A DNA stretch of 64,000 nt from Candidatus Marimicrobium litorale (GCF_026262645.1 NZ_SHNO01000001.1:2356001-2420000), one strand, 5' to 3'. Positions 53,951-63,635 are shown, counted from the first letter of the stretch. Notes: a model not told the origin generated them from the letters alone. Program-made: numbers and translations.

Positions 53951-55069
53951 ATGGATAAGCGCACCGCAGCAGAACTCAACCGGCGCATGCTGGAGAACGT
54001 GAGGGCGAACCGCACGGACCTCGCATCGCAGGAGATTACAATTCCTGCTGAGTCATTCCAATCTCCGGAACGTCTCGCGCAGGAGCGCGCATCGCTATTT
54101 ATTCACACCCCACAACCGGTAGCCTTCGCTGGTGAACTACCGGCACCCAACAGTTACCTCACACTGGATGTCCTGGACACACCCGTGCTGCTGACGCGCG
54201 ATGAGGGCGGCGTGCTTCACGCCTTTATTAATGCCTGCGCTCACCGAGGGGCACCCGTTGCCAGTGGCAGCGGCGATGCGCGTGCACTGGTATGCCCTTT
54301 CCACGGCTGGTCCTTTACCACAGCAGGCAAGCTACGCGGCAGACCGGCGGACGCCTGCTTCAACGCCCCTACATCCGACACTGCCCTGCAGCCCCTGACG
54401 GTATGCGAACGTTCCGGTATCGTAATGGTCGGGGTGGATCCGGCTGTAACACAGGCACAGGTGGACAACAGTTTGTTCGAGATCGCCGACGAACTCGATG
54501 CACTGGGGCTGGCACACTTCAGGGCTCTCGACCGCCGCGAATACCGCGTGGCGGCAAACTGGAAGCTGGTCAACGATCTCAGCCTCGAGAGCTATCACTT
54601 CGCTACCCTGCATCGGGACAGCGTGGCGCAAATGTTGTCTCCTAGCGCGGTGTTCGATACGTTCGAGCGCCACAGCCGATGGGCCTTTCCGCTGAAATCG
54701 ATAGAAGACCTGGCGGAGATGCCTGAAGAAAAGTGGCCCGAGTCTCTGCAGGGCTCCTGCACCTACACGTTGTATCCTGGCGTAATGTTACTGATCAACG
54801 CACTCGGCGCCCAGATGATCCGCGCCGAGCCGGGGGCTCACCCTGGTGAATCAGTCGTGAGTTACATCGGCATGCATGATCCGCACAGCGATCCGCAAGC
54901 GGCGCGACAGGCCTACGAATTTGGCGGCGACGTATTTGCACGGGAGGATTTGCCCATGGCCGAGGCCTGCCAGCGCGGTATTAATGCGAGTCATCGAGAC
55001 CTTCCGCTGGGCAAGAACGAACCCCTCCTGCAGTTCTGGCATCAACTGTGGGACAAGGCGAACAACTAG
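53951..55069 (+). CDS. Rieske ring-hydroxylating oxygenase, large subunit
   Basis: A 372-residue oxygenase alpha subunit. The Rieske domain has CAHRGAP and, 20 residues later, CPFHGWSF. The catalytic domain has NWKLVNDLSLESYHFATLHRD, whose His/His and nearby Asp bind the mononuclear iron. I chose the ATG at 53951, since the upstream frame to 53867 runs through the terminator. No ferredoxin or reductase gene adjoins it, so partners must be elsewhere. The substrate is unknown; quaternary-amine and aromatic substrates are both possible in this group. Confidence 0.88.
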   Translation: MDKRTAAELNRRMLENVRANRTDLASQEITIPAESFQSPERLAQERASLFIHTPQPVAFAGELPAPNSYLTLDVLDTPVLLTRDEGGVLHAFINACAHRGAPVASGSGDARALVCPFHGWSFTTAGKLRGRPADACFNAPTSDTALQPLTVCERSGIVMVGVDPAVTQAQVDNSLFEIADELDALGLAHFRALDRREYRVAANWKLVNDLSLESYHFATLHRDSVAQMLSPSAVFDTFERHSRWAFPLKSIEDLAEMPEEKWPESLQGSCTYTLYPGVMLLINALGAQMIRAEPGAHPGESVVSYIGMHDPHSDPQAARQAYEFGGDVFAREDLPMAEACQRGINASHRDLPLGKNEPLLQFWHQLWDKANN

Positions 55070-55071
55070 AC

Positions 55072-57198
55072 TCAGCCCAGTTGGCGTCGAAAGGGTGGCA
55101 GGGAATCGAGAATAGCGCGGCCATAGCGTCGGGTCAGGATACGTCGATCCATCAACGTAATTCTGCCGCTGTCTTCCTCGGTGCGGAGCAGGCGTCCGCT
55201 GGCCTGCACCAGCCGCAGAGCGGCATCCGGCACACTGATTTCCATAAAGGGGTTGCGCCCCTGATCTTCTACCCATTCCGCAAGAGCCGCCTCCAGGGGA
55301 CTGTCCGGGACCGCAAAGGGAATTTTGGCAATAACGACGTGCCGACAGTAGTCGCCGGGCAAGTCGACGCCTTCGGCAAAACTGGCCAGACCAAAAATGA
55401 CACTGCCCCTGCCCGCATCGACGGCTGCGCGATGCCGGCGCAGCAGTTCCTGTTTGCTGTAATCCCCCTGCATTAACACGCGGCCATCCAACTCACTACC
55501 CAGCCCCTCATAGACCTCGTGCATCTGACGACGCGAGGAGAAAAGCACAAGACTGCCCTCTTCTTCCTCCAGAATCTCCGGCAGCTGCTCGATGAGCGCC
55601 CTGGTATGAGCCGCAGCATCTCCCGGATCACAGTCCATAGCTGGCACCGCAAAAACTGCCTGATCGTAATTGAATGGGCTGCTCACAACCTTATAGATCG
55701 CATCCGGCGGCGCACCCGAGTGAAGCATGAAGCGGTCAAAGGAATTCAGCGCCGTCATAGTCGCGGAAGTCACCACCACGCCACCGGCCCTGGACCACAA
55801 GTACTCCTGCAAAATATCAGATGCCAACACCGGACTGCAGCGCATCTCAAAGCCCCCTTGCCCAGTGCCGGTCAGCAGAGTAATCCAGCGTGCCCTCGGT
55901 GGATTCTCATCTTCACCGCTCACGGCATAATCCTGCCATAACGCCAACGCGCCCTCCGCACGGCTTAGCATGCCTCCGATGTTGATATGCCATGTCTCAA
56001 TATCCGCCTTGTCGAGACCGGCATGATCATCATCAATCGCTTCTTCCAGCACAGATTCCAGACGCGAAAGACCACTTTCCAGTTTCCGCAAGTGTCCCGC
56101 CACCGCTAATGCCACGATGACAAGGTCTTCCGGCACACGGCCTCGCTCGAGACGCACTTGCTGCTCCTCTGAGCCACTCTCCGGGGCCGCCTCGTCGAAC
56201 AGGACGGTCAGTGTCTGCTCAGCCACCTCCAACGCCGCACTGGTATCTGACATTTCAGCGGGGAGGGTCTTTAATAGGGCTTTCACGCCAATCAGGCCTG
56301 ACAGGGCTGGAGCCGCATTGAGCAGTGACTTGCTGCTGTCTTCCAACCAGGCAATTGTCGAGTGCAGTCGGCAGAAGCTGGCGAAGTGCGAAAGCGCTTT
56401 GTCAGGCAGGTGGTGTCCCTCATCAAAAATATAGATGCTCTCCTCAGGCGGCGGCAGAATCGCGCCGCCGCCCAGAGCCAGATCTGACAGCACCAGATCA
56501 TGATTCGTAACAATAATGTCAGCGTTCTGCAATGCGTCCCGCGCCCGAAAAAAACTGCACTGGTTAATATGAGAGCAGCGTCTGCCGCTGCACTGGCTAT
56601 GATCCGTGGTCACGCCGTACCAGACCGGCTCTGCAATACTCTCCGGCCAGTTATCACGATCTCCATCCCACTGACCGCGACCCAGCGCATCAAGCATGCC
56701 TTCATAGACGGGCAGGGCTTCGGCAGTAGCCGGGGCACCGACTTCATCCGGGTACAACGGAATGACCGAAGAAGCACCCTGGCCCTCGGCGATATGCCGG
56801 TCGAGTTTGGAGAGGCAGACGTAGCGTCTGCGACCTTTTGCCAACGCATAAGTGAAATTCATGCCACTGCTGCTCAGGATGTCAGGGAGGTCTTTGTTAA
56901 CAAACTGTTCCTGCAGTGCCACCGTGGCAGTAGCCACGACCAGTCGCTTGTCCCGCGCCTGCGCGACAGGAATGGCGGAGACAGAATAGGCTATGGTTTT
57001 TCCGGTGCCAGTGCCGGCCTCAATCACGCAAACAGGCGGCAGGTCACTGCCCACCGCGCCGGGCCCAGGAATACGGCCCAGCGCGTTGGCAATTTCTGCG
57101 ATCATCTGACGCTGCCCCCAGCGCGGCGTCAACGACCTGCTTTCCACAATGGCACTGTAGGCCTCGCGAATGCTGTCCTTGATCGCGTCGCTCAACAA
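55072..57198 (-). CDS. dinG: DinG-type ATP-dependent DNA helicase with iron-sulfur site
   Basis: A 708-residue XPD-like superfamily 2 helicase. Walker A is AGTGTGKT (K67). Four cysteines that would hold the 4Fe-4S cluster are C128, C203, C208 and C214. IFDEGHHL is the DEAH box, and ASFAEGVDLPGDYCRHV and ASGRLLRTEEDSGRI are the C-terminal helicase motifs. DinG clears R-loops and G-quadruplexes during replication and stress. It converges on the Rieske oxygenase gene after only two bases, and it follows the acyltransferase gene by six. Confidence 0.93.
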   Translation of the reverse strand: MLSDAIKDSIREAYSAIVESRSLTPRWGQRQMIAEIANALGRIPGPGAVGSDLPPVCVIEAGTGTGKTIAYSVSAIPVAQARDKRLVVATATVALQEQFVNKDLPDILSSSGMNFTYALAKGRRRYVCLSKLDRHIAEGQGASSVIPLYPDEVGAPATAEALPVYEGMLDALGRGQWDGDRDNWPESIAEPVWYGVTTDHSQCSGRRCSHINQCSFFRARDALQNADIIVTNHDLVLSDLALGGGAILPPPEESIYIFDEGHHLPDKALSHFASFCRLHSTIAWLEDSSKSLLNAAPALSGLIGVKALLKTLPAEMSDTSAALEVAEQTLTVLFDEAAPESGSEEQQVRLERGRVPEDLVIVALAVAGHLRKLESGLSRLESVLEEAIDDDHAGLDKADIETWHINIGGMLSRAEGALALWQDYAVSGEDENPPRARWITLLTGTGQGGFEMRCSPVLASDILQEYLWSRAGGVVVTSATMTALNSFDRFMLHSGAPPDAIYKVVSSPFNYDQAVFAVPAMDCDPGDAAAHTRALIEQLPEILEEEEGSLVLFSSRRQMHEVYEGLGSELDGRVLMQGDYSKQELLRRHRAAVDAGRGSVIFGLASFAEGVDLPGDYCRHVVIAKIPFAVPDSPLEAALAEWVEDQGRNPFMEISVPDAALRLVQASGRLLRTEEDSGRITLMDRRILTRRYGRAILDSLPPFRRQLG

Positions 57199-57204
57199 GG
57201 GAAA

Positions 57205-58404
57205 TTAATTACCGGTCAGGGCCAGTTTACTGGCCACCGCGTTGGCATAAATCCCAAGAGCATAGGATTGATGAGCGCGCGGAAGAGCGTCAATTCGCGC
57301 CTGAAACTGGTCTTCGCTGCAATCACCACCCTCGAGGTTCAGGTTATCGGGCACCGGCGCATCAGTGCCGTGCAACCGCCGGTGGGCGAAGAGGTTTGTT
57401 GGGTGCAGACAGTACTCACTGATGATTTGCCGATCCAGTTCTGTGGCCACCGCCTCCGGCGAATCGAGGCCCGCTCCGAGGGGCTTACCAAAGGACACGT
57501 GCACGCGCCCCTTATCACCGGCGATGCCGCGAGCGATGGAGGCGACATCCTCCTGCTCACCTTTATGGTAGATACCGTGCGTCGCTACCTCATAGAGCTC
57601 GCTAGCTTTCGAGGCATCACAGGGATCCAGTTCATAAGAGATCGCAACGGGCACAATACGCAGACTTTGGATGTGTTGGGCGAAACTCTGTGTCCGTTTG
57701 TTGCGGCTCATGGACAGCATTTTAATAATTACGGGCTCCGTGCGATCTACTCCGTCTTTGGCGCGACCCTCTCGCTGCGCAATCCACACCGGCGCTTGCT
57801 CCTCGGTGATCGAGTGCTGTATGTAACGCGACAGGTTCTTAGAGGCCGCCAGTAATTCCCGGGGCCCGCTCACCGAGCGTTTGACAATAAAACTCTTATT
57901 GAGGCGCATGAGATCCGACACCCACGGCGTAGTGAGCAAATTGTCACCGATCGCAATACGGACGGTCTCGCGCCCCCGGCTGTGCAGCACGTAATTAGTA
58001 AACGCCGGATCCATGGCGATATCCCGGTGGTTGCTGATAAAGAGATGGGCCTCGCCCGACTCAAGCGACTCCAGCCCGGACACCGTAAAGCCCCCGGTAG
58101 TGCTCTCGATCATGCGGGCCATATAGCCCCCAATGACGGTCTGCATGCCGCGCACATCTGACACAAAACGGAGTTCGCGCCCCAATGCGAAACGAACCAA
58201 GGGGCGCACCAGGGCGGGACAGGCCTTCGCCCAACCCCCCAGTCGATAAGCGCCCAGAGTATCGAGGAATTCCGGGTCACCGAGCAGGCGCGTGAGCACT
58301 GTCGCCACTTCGTCATCCTTATAGGGGCGAATATCTGCAAACGAGTCGGTCAAACCGGCAATCTCATTGGTAGGGGGCGCCCACCTTAGCGAAAATAACG
58401 CCAC
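57205..58404 (-). CDS. Lysophospholipid acyltransferase family protein (PlsC-like)
   Basis: A 399-residue acyltransferase of PF01553. The catalytic H-x4-D is in FISNHRDIAMDPAF, and the substrate-binding block is KSFIVKRSVSGPREL. It is longer than PlsC, with an N-terminal extension of about 130 residues and a C-terminal one. It is in one unit with dinG. Which lipid it acylates is not predictable. Confidence 0.85.
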   Translation of the reverse strand: MALFSLRWAPPTNEIAGLTDSFADIRPYKDDEVATVLTRLLGDPEFLDTLGAYRLGGWAKACPALVRPLVRFALGRELRFVSDVRGMQTVIGGYMARMIESTTGGFTVSGLESLESGEAHLFISNHRDIAMDPAFTNYVLHSRGRETVRIAIGDNLLTTPWVSDLMRLNKSFIVKRSVSGPRELLAASKNLSRYIQHSITEEQAPVWIAQREGRAKDGVDRTEPVIIKMLSMSRNKRTQSFAQHIQSLRIVPVAISYELDPCDASKASELYEVATHGIYHKGEQEDVASIARGIAGDKGRVHVSFGKPLGAGLDSPEAVATELDRQIISEYCLHPTNLFAHRRLHGTDAPVPDNLNLEGGDCSEDQFQARIDALPRAHQSYALGIYANAVASKLALTGN

Positions 58405-58725
58405 TAGTCATCCAGCAGATAAGACCGGCCGGGCGGACAGTCAACGCCATTAGTCGCCCTCGGTCGATGTGCCACTCTTGTTACCTATCAGCACATTAAA
58501 TATCGTTAACACTCGTGTTAATAAACGCACCGATACCATAATTTTATTATTAAAAACAGCAGCTTAAAATACACTCCGGTGCACTCTCGTCCTGCAATGT
58601 TACTTTATTACCCAAAAATTACGAATTAGTAACCCCAATATCCCGCACAGCCCCTTATACTGTGGCCAACAGCACCCCGGATCGCCCGAGGGCGCACACA
58701 ATCCGAGACCTACCGAGGTAACACC
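58405..58725. other. AT-rich intergenic promoter region
   Basis: About 320 bases between the acyltransferase and the small secreted protein gene, AT-richer than the surroundings. It holds the palindrome listed separately and presumably the promoters of both divergent genes. No gene is seen. Confidence 0.5.
58506..58521. repeat. Near-perfect palindrome, possible operator
   Basis: TTAACAC and GTGTTAA, 7-bp arms separated by two bases (TC). The size fits a dimeric repressor site such as TetR- or LacI-type proteins, and it lies between two divergent genes. The regulator is unknown. Confidence 0.4.
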
Positions 58726-58998
58726 ATGAAATTCTTGAAACTTGCCGCTGCCCTAGCACTCATCGCCGCATCCGCCACTGCGCTGGCGGCACGCCCTACC
58801 AGCATCGTTTTTAACGCCAATGCCGCTGACAGCGAAGGCAACGCCTACGCCAAGTACACCGTGAAGTGCTCCAACGGCAAAAAGGCCGAGTTGACTGCAT
58901 GGAATAACCGCAAGAAGTGGTGCGTCGGCGACGCGTCGAGCGACATCTGCGAAAAGAAACAGATCAAAGCTGCCAAAGGCGCATGCAAGGCGCGCTAG
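58726..58998 (+). CDS. Small secreted four-cysteine protein
   Basis: A 90-residue protein with a clear signal peptide (about 22 residues, Ala-rich) and a basic mature part. The mature part has four Cys (KCSNGKK, KWCVG, DICEK, GACKAR), which could form two disulfides. GAGGT lies about 8 bases before the ATG. It stands alone with a long upstream region. I do not recognise the family. Basic and disulfide-bonded small exported proteins can be envelope-binding or antimicrobial, but nothing here proves it. Confidence 0.75.
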   Translation: MKFLKLAAALALIAASATALAARPTSIVFNANAADSEGNAYAKYTVKCSNGKKAELTAWNNRKKWCVGDASSDICEKKQIKAAKGACKAR

Positions 58999-59121
58999 CA
59001 CCGCACCATTCCGAGGCGCGGCGGCGCCTCGGCCACTCCACCCCGCTACCCCATATCGCCTTTGCCGGTCCTTCACCCGGACCGATAGACCGTTTGATCC
59101 GGCGCGCTTCGCCCTCTCCCC

Positions 59122-60120
59122 TCAATCCAGATAGCGCGCTCTCAACCGCTCGATATCCTCCCAACCCACGCCCAGGGCATCTTCCAGGTATGCCTCAACA
59201 TTGGGATAGTTGCGCTCGATAACCTCTAGTGCGCGGGAGAGATAGTCCTCGTGGACCTCTAGCATAGGCAGCACCGATGCGGCATCCATCTGTTCCATCT
59301 GATACTTCTGACGCAGTCGATCCACCTCTTTCTGAGGGTGAAAATAACGCCGGGTGAGCATGTAGTCCTGCATCACTTGCTCCTGTGACACCCCCAATGC
59401 CAGCAAAATAATGGCCGCCGCAAACCCGGTGCGGTCTTTCCCTGCAGCGCAATGCACGAGAATGCGCGCATCCTCGATGTCGAGAAGCTCGCGAAACATG
59501 CGCCCATAGGTCTCAGTCTGCTGTTCGGCAAAATCGCGGTTGATCTCCACCATAAAATCAAACATGGCCCGAGGATCACCCGTGCCAGTGTAATCTGCCT
59601 CCTCGAAAAACCGCGCGTTGCTGCCCGGGATAATGGGCAGGCTGGCGATTCTTGGCGGATTCTGCGGCGGGAGGCGACTGGGATCACCCGCCTGCTCCTC
59701 CACCCTGCGGAAATCGCAGACAAGGTCTATTTCGAGATTGGCCAGCAAGGCGAGGTCCTGGTCACTGAGACTGGACAACTGCCCGGAGCGGAACAAGTAG
59801 CCCCATTTTACCCGCCGTCCGTCGGCAGCGGCATAGCCACCGAAATCGCGAAAGTTTGGCGTGCCCTGCATGCCCAGTTTGCGCTCGGAGGCCAGTACCT
59901 GATTACCGTACTCATCCGACACTCGGAAATAGTGCCTGGAAGAGGGGTCCAGACCAGAAAATGATACCCGACATGCACTATAATGGTAGTTGGCACTTAC
60001 TTCGGTAGAGGGCTCCAGCAATTCGACCACAACCCGGGTATCCGGATCACTGGCCTGCCACTCGACGTGGTGCTGACCATCGGCTTCACGCCATATATGC
60101 ACGGCATTGGTATTCAACAT
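59122..60120 (-). CDS. Tyrosine-protein phosphatase family (Y_phosphatase3)
   Basis: A 332-residue protein with the PTP signature HCAAGKDRT, catalytic Cys at 224, and the N-terminal RDFGGYAAADGRRVKWGYLFRSG type segment that is typical of the MptpB/PF13350 group. An N-terminal beta-domain of about 85 residues precedes the catalytic domain. Such enzymes dephosphorylate proteins or phosphoinositides. It lies 38 bases after a TetR regulator on the same strand, so that regulator may control it. Confidence 0.88.
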   Translation of the reverse strand: MLNTNAVHIWREADGQHHVEWQASDPDTRVVVELLEPSTEVSANYHYSACRVSFSGLDPSSRHYFRVSDEYGNQVLASERKLGMQGTPNFRDFGGYAAADGRRVKWGYLFRSGQLSSLSDQDLALLANLEIDLVCDFRRVEEQAGDPSRLPPQNPPRIASLPIIPGSNARFFEEADYTGTGDPRAMFDFMVEINRDFAEQQTETYGRMFRELLDIEDARILVHCAAGKDRTGFAAAIILLALGVSQEQVMQDYMLTRRYFHPQKEVDRLRQKYQMEQMDAASVLPMLEVHEDYLSRALEVIERNYPNVEAYLEDALGVGWEDIERLRARYLD

Positions 60121-60158
60121 GGGCTCAGGTTACCGCAGAGTTTAAAGTAGCGACAGGT

Positions 60159-60815
60159 TTACCCGCCAGACGGGGGGGCGCTGAGGGCAATGTCCCCCTT
60201 GTATTCGAACACTGCTCGCAGCAGCGTTTTGATCAGGTTCAACTGGTTATCCAGCGCCTCATCACTAAAGGGATCCTGTCCTAGCAAATCCCGGTACATG
60301 GGCGCCATAGTCACATAAGACATCACCAGATTGTTGAACGCCATTACCGCCCAAGGCTGCAGTCCCGAGCTTTCGATGAGCGTATTCTCCGCCCCCTCTA
60401 TTTGAGTCGCCGGGCGGAACATCGGGCTGAACAACTGGTCAATCAATGCGTTGGTGTGGGGGCCACCCGACAGCGCTGCATGCTGCAACAGGCGCGCCAG
60501 ATTTGGGTTGGCGTGGTGCTGCCTCACAATCGTCTCCAGCCAGTGGAATACCCGTTCACGAGTCACCGGGCCACTGTCCAGCTCGGACAACGGTACGGAA
60601 AATTCTGTCAGCAAACGCTCCAGGACCGCCTCGTACAGGGCTTCCTTGTTTTTGAAGTGGTTATAAAGGCTTGGGGACCGGATACCTACCCGATCGGCCA
60701 CATCGCCCAGCGAGGTAGCGCTGTAACCCTTCTCCGCAAAGAGATCTTCCGCCGCATCGAGTATGCGCTGCGCTGTGCTCGGCGCCGGAGTGGCCGCTGC
60801 CGCCTGATTATCCAT
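60159..60815 (-). CDS. TetR-family transcriptional regulator
   Basis: A 218-residue repressor. The helix-turn-helix is at residues 30-60 (EKGYSATSLGDVADRVGIRSPSLYNHFKNK, read as two parts). The rest is a helical ligand-binding domain. A palindrome at 60851-60866 lies 35 bases upstream of its start and is probably its own operator. The phosphatase gene follows. Confidence 0.93.
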   Translation of the reverse strand: MDNQAAAATPAPSTAQRILDAAEDLFAEKGYSATSLGDVADRVGIRSPSLYNHFKNKEALYEAVLERLLTEFSVPLSELDSGPVTRERVFHWLETIVRQHHANPNLARLLQHAALSGGPHTNALIDQLFSPMFRPATQIEGAENTLIESSGLQPWAVMAFNNLVMSYVTMAPMYRDLLGQDPFSDEALDNQLNLIKTLLRAVFEYKGDIALSAPPSGG

Positions 60816-60850
60816 AAAAATACGTTACCTTCAAAAAACGGCCGTAATTG

Positions 60851-60866
60851 ACTAACAATCGTTAGT
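60851..60866. promoter_or_regulatory. Probable operator of the TetR regulator
   Basis: ACTAAC (60851-60856) and GTTAGT (60861-60866) around AATC, with an A-T match one base inside. It lies between the TetR start and the rpsT region, at the place expected for autoregulation. Confidence 0.5.
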
Positions 60867-60974
60867 ATAACGCAGCACGCGGCAGAGGAGCCAGCAACGG
60901 GGCAGTTGACAAGTATCAGGTCAATGTGAATAATCGCGCCTCCTGACTTTTCGACCCTGTAGAGGTAGTGTTCC

Positions 60975-61241
60975 GTGGCAAATTCACCCCAAGCGAGAAA
61001 ACGCGCCAGACAATCAGAAAAACGCCGCGCGCACAACGCCAGCCTGCGCTCCGTCGTTCGCACTGTGATCAAAAAAGTACAGACCGCCGTGCAGAGCGGT
61101 GACACGGAAGCCGCCAAGGGGGCTTACTCCGAGGCTGTTCCCGTCATCGACCGCATGGCAGACAAGGGCATCATTCACAAAAACAAGGCCGCAAGGCACA
61201 AGAGTCGCCTTAACGCGCAAGTGAAAGCACTGTCCGCCTGA
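60975..61241 (+). CDS. rpsT: 30S ribosomal protein S20
   Basis: An 88-residue basic protein, [20 protein letters not shown] at its start and [17 protein letters not shown] at the end, matching S20. The start is GTG at 60975 with AGAGGT eight bases before; a weak start codon is also found in E. coli rpsT, where it takes part in self-regulation. A strong terminator follows. Confidence 0.97.
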   Translation: MANSPQARKRARQSEKRRAHNASLRSVVRTVIKKVQTAVQSGDTEAAKGAYSEAVPVIDRMADKGIIHKNKAARHKSRLNAQVKALSA

Positions 61242-61258
61242 CACCAACTGCCAGACAC

Positions 61259-61287
61259 AAAAAAGCCGGCAAATGCCGGCTTTTTTT
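61259..61287 (+). terminator. Bidirectional terminator after rpsT
   Basis: GCCGGC arms around AAAT (61265-61280), with A-runs before and T-runs after, so the stem extends to about 12 bp. It can stop rpsT transcripts and, in the other direction, those of the diiron-protein gene ending at 61337. Confidence 0.93.
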
Positions 61288-61336
61288 TGTGCTTCAGGGC
61301 CGTATTCAACGGCAACCTGATTGGCGAGCGCGCAGT

Positions 61337-62527
61337 CTAAGCCGCACTACTCGTCTTGGCCGCCTCGGCCTCCTCGTGCTTGCGGGCAAACTCTTCCAAC
61401 ATGCTCTGCTCATGAGACTGTGCCTCAGCCGTATCCAGGGGCCGCTCAAGGGAAGACCAGTCGATGTCACCGTCGGTCGAGAGGTTTTCGTATTCCAGTA
61501 TGCCCAGCTCTTCAAACTTTGGACGTATGCCGTCGGTTAATAATCCGATACGGTTCAGGTTAGGTATCACACGCTGGAATAACAAATTGCGGAAAGTGGA
61601 CATGACAAAGCCGTCCAGCACTTTCTTGCGTGCCTCTTCCACATCCCAGCCGAAATGCCGGAATACGTCGGTGGCGATCAGCCGCTCGCGACTGATGGCG
61701 CACGCCTCATAGGCGAACTGAGCACGCTCCTCGCGCTCTTCATCCGTCAGGGTGGTCAAAAACTCTTCGAGATAATTAACGCCAAACGTGACGTGGCGTG
61801 CCTCATCCCGTGTCACGAGGTAGACGATATCCTTGAGAATCGGGTCGGTTGTGGTTTCACGGGCGGTCGCAAAGGCCGACAGCGCCAACCCTTCGATCAC
61901 GATTTGCATGCCGATAAACTTCATGTCCCAGCGCTCATCGGTCAATATTTTGTCGATAATGCTTTTTAGGTGCGTGTTGATCGGGTACATCAGCCCTATG
62001 CGCTTTTGCAGATACTTATTGAACACTTCGACGTGGCGAGCCTCGTCAAAAGTCTGCGAGGCCGCGTAAAGCTTGGCGTTGAAAGTGGGTGCGCAGGAGC
62101 ATAGCTGTGACGCTACCAACAGGGCGCCCTGCTCACCGTGCAGGAATTGGGACAGGCTCCAGGCGTTCATGTGCAACCAGAATTCCTTTCGCGTGGCCTC
62201 GTCCATTGCGAGATACGGTTCGTAGTCGCTGAGGTTCATCAGCTCCGCGCCATCTTCCTCATTTGGCCAGGGGCGGTTCCAATCGATGTCCATCTCCGGG
62301 TCCCAGTTGAGCTGCTTGCCCAGATCGTAGAGTTTCTTGATGCGATCATCCTGAAGGGTGTAATCCCAATTATAGGAGCCGGTCAGGGGGGTCTTAAAAA
62401 TCTCCGCTACGTGGTCCACATCGGCCGCTGTCAGCACTTCTTCCAGATCCGGGTTATCACGCGGGTAATCCGCGCCGGCAAACGTTTGGATCATACGTGG
62501 GGTCTTGTCGGTCCAGTCAATCTGCAT
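61337..62527 (-). CDS. Ferritin-like diiron protein
   Basis: A 396-residue soluble protein with the four-helix diiron pattern: HGEQGALL, DEARHVEVF, VIEGLALSAF and DEARHVTFG each give Glu/His metal residues in pairs. It is like R2 or AurF-type oxygenase/ferritin superfamily proteins rather than ferritin itself. The C-terminus is acidic and disordered. It is divergent from an AraC regulator after 106 bases, so it may be that regulator's target. Substrate unknown; an oxygenase or desaturase role on a small organic substrate is possible. Confidence 0.82.
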   Translation of the reverse strand: MQIDWTDKTPRMIQTFAGADYPRDNPDLEEVLTAADVDHVAEIFKTPLTGSYNWDYTLQDDRIKKLYDLGKQLNWDPEMDIDWNRPWPNEEDGAELMNLSDYEPYLAMDEATRKEFWLHMNAWSLSQFLHGEQGALLVASQLCSCAPTFNAKLYAASQTFDEARHVEVFNKYLQKRIGLMYPINTHLKSIIDKILTDERWDMKFIGMQIVIEGLALSAFATARETTTDPILKDIVYLVTRDEARHVTFGVNYLEEFLTTLTDEEREERAQFAYEACAISRERLIATDVFRHFGWDVEEARKKVLDGFVMSTFRNLLFQRVIPNLNRIGLLTDGIRPKFEELGILEYENLSTDGDIDWSSLERPLDTAEAQSHEQSMLEEFARKHEEAEAAKTSSAA

Positions 62528-62633
62528 GGTGTCACTCCGTTAAGTGGTCTATTGACCCACTATGCGCGATGCAGACTCAAACGGGCAGGGTAAAGTCTTG
62601 TCAACTTACAGTCATTTGTGGCCAAATAGGGCC

Positions 62634-63635
62634 ATGTCCAATACCAGCACACCGGCCCAGTACGCGCTCATCCTGATCGACATGCTTGAGGGAGAAGGCT
62701 GCTCCCGTGACAACCTCCTGGCTGGCACATCCCTCGCACTGGCCGGCATCGACAGCATGGGCGCCAGAGTTGATGACCAGGACTTCTGGACCTTGGTCAC
62801 CAACGCACGCACGCTCACCGGCGACCCGACCCTGGGGCTCAAACTGGGCCTGCGATTGCACCTGAGCGCGCACGCAGTGCTGGGGCAGGCCTTCATGACT
62901 TGCCGCGACCTCGGACAAGTCATGGGGCTATTGCTCAAGTACTATCACCTACTGGCCTCCAATCTCGAAATGGAATTTAGTGAGGAGGGAGACACATGCA
63001 TACTCAGCATTCTCACCACCCCGGGCGAGACCGAGTCAGACTTCACATTTGGTTTTGAACTACTCTACGGCGCCTTTATCAATACACTGCGGGGCATGCT
63101 CAATGATCCAGAACTGGCAGTTCGGATGGAACTGCCCTACCCGGCACCTGCGCACTCTGCGCGTTATCACGAAGTCCTCGGCGATGACATACACTTCGAC
63201 GCGCTGCAGGGGCGGATCCTGTTCCATCGAGACTGGCTGGATACTCCGCTACCCTTGTCAAATCCTCCGCTACGCCAACTCTATGAGGCGGAGTGCGCGC
63301 GCCTGCTGGCAGATCTGGAGGGGGAAGATTCCGTCGCGGAGCAGACTCTTCGGCTATTGCGCAAGCTGGAGGGTCAGTATCCGCAAATGCCGCAAATAGC
63401 GGGTATGCTGAATGTCAGTCCACGCACTTACCGTCGCCGGTTGGATGAGGAGGAGCAATCATTCCAGAAACTGCTGGATCAGGTTCGCGCAGAGCATGCG
63501 ACGCACTACCTGCAAAATACGCGACTCCCATTGGCCAATGTCGCTTACCTGGTAGGGTTTAGTGATTCCTCCAACTTCCGCAGGGCGTACCGCAAGTGGA
63601 CCGGCAAGGCGCCCCGTGAAGTGCGCCAGGGCTGA
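62634..63635 (+). CDS. AraC-family transcriptional regulator
   Basis: A 333-residue regulator. The N-terminal part is the Arabinose_bd-type (PF12625) domain of the OruR/ArgR-like group; two helix-turn-helix motifs are at the C-terminus, around IAGMLNVSPRTYRRRLDEE and LANVAYLVGFSDSSNFRRAY, followed by GKAPREVR. I chose the ATG at 62634; the frame upstream to 62562 reaches into the region divergent from the diiron gene and is not conserved-looking. It probably controls the divergent diiron gene. Confidence 0.9.
   Translation: MSNTSTPAQYALILIDMLEGEGCSRDNLLAGTSLALAGIDSMGARVDDQDFWTLVTNARTLTGDPTLGLKLGLRLHLSAHAVLGQAFMTCRDLGQVMGLLLKYYHLLASNLEMEFSEEGDTCILSILTTPGETESDFTFGFELLYGAFINTLRGMLNDPELAVRMELPYPAPAHSARYHEVLGDDIHFDALQGRILFHRDWLDTPLPLSNPPLRQLYEAECARLLADLEGEDSVAEQTLRLLRKLEGQYPQMPQIAGMLNVSPRTYRRRLDEEEQSFQKLLDQVRAEHATHYLQNTRLPLANVAYLVGFSDSSNFRRAYRKWTGKAPREVRQG

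Noticed and set aside
56500-57855. 451-codon open frame on the plus strand
   Set aside because: It lies fully opposite dinG and the acyltransferase, which have clear motifs; the product has no recognisable domain.
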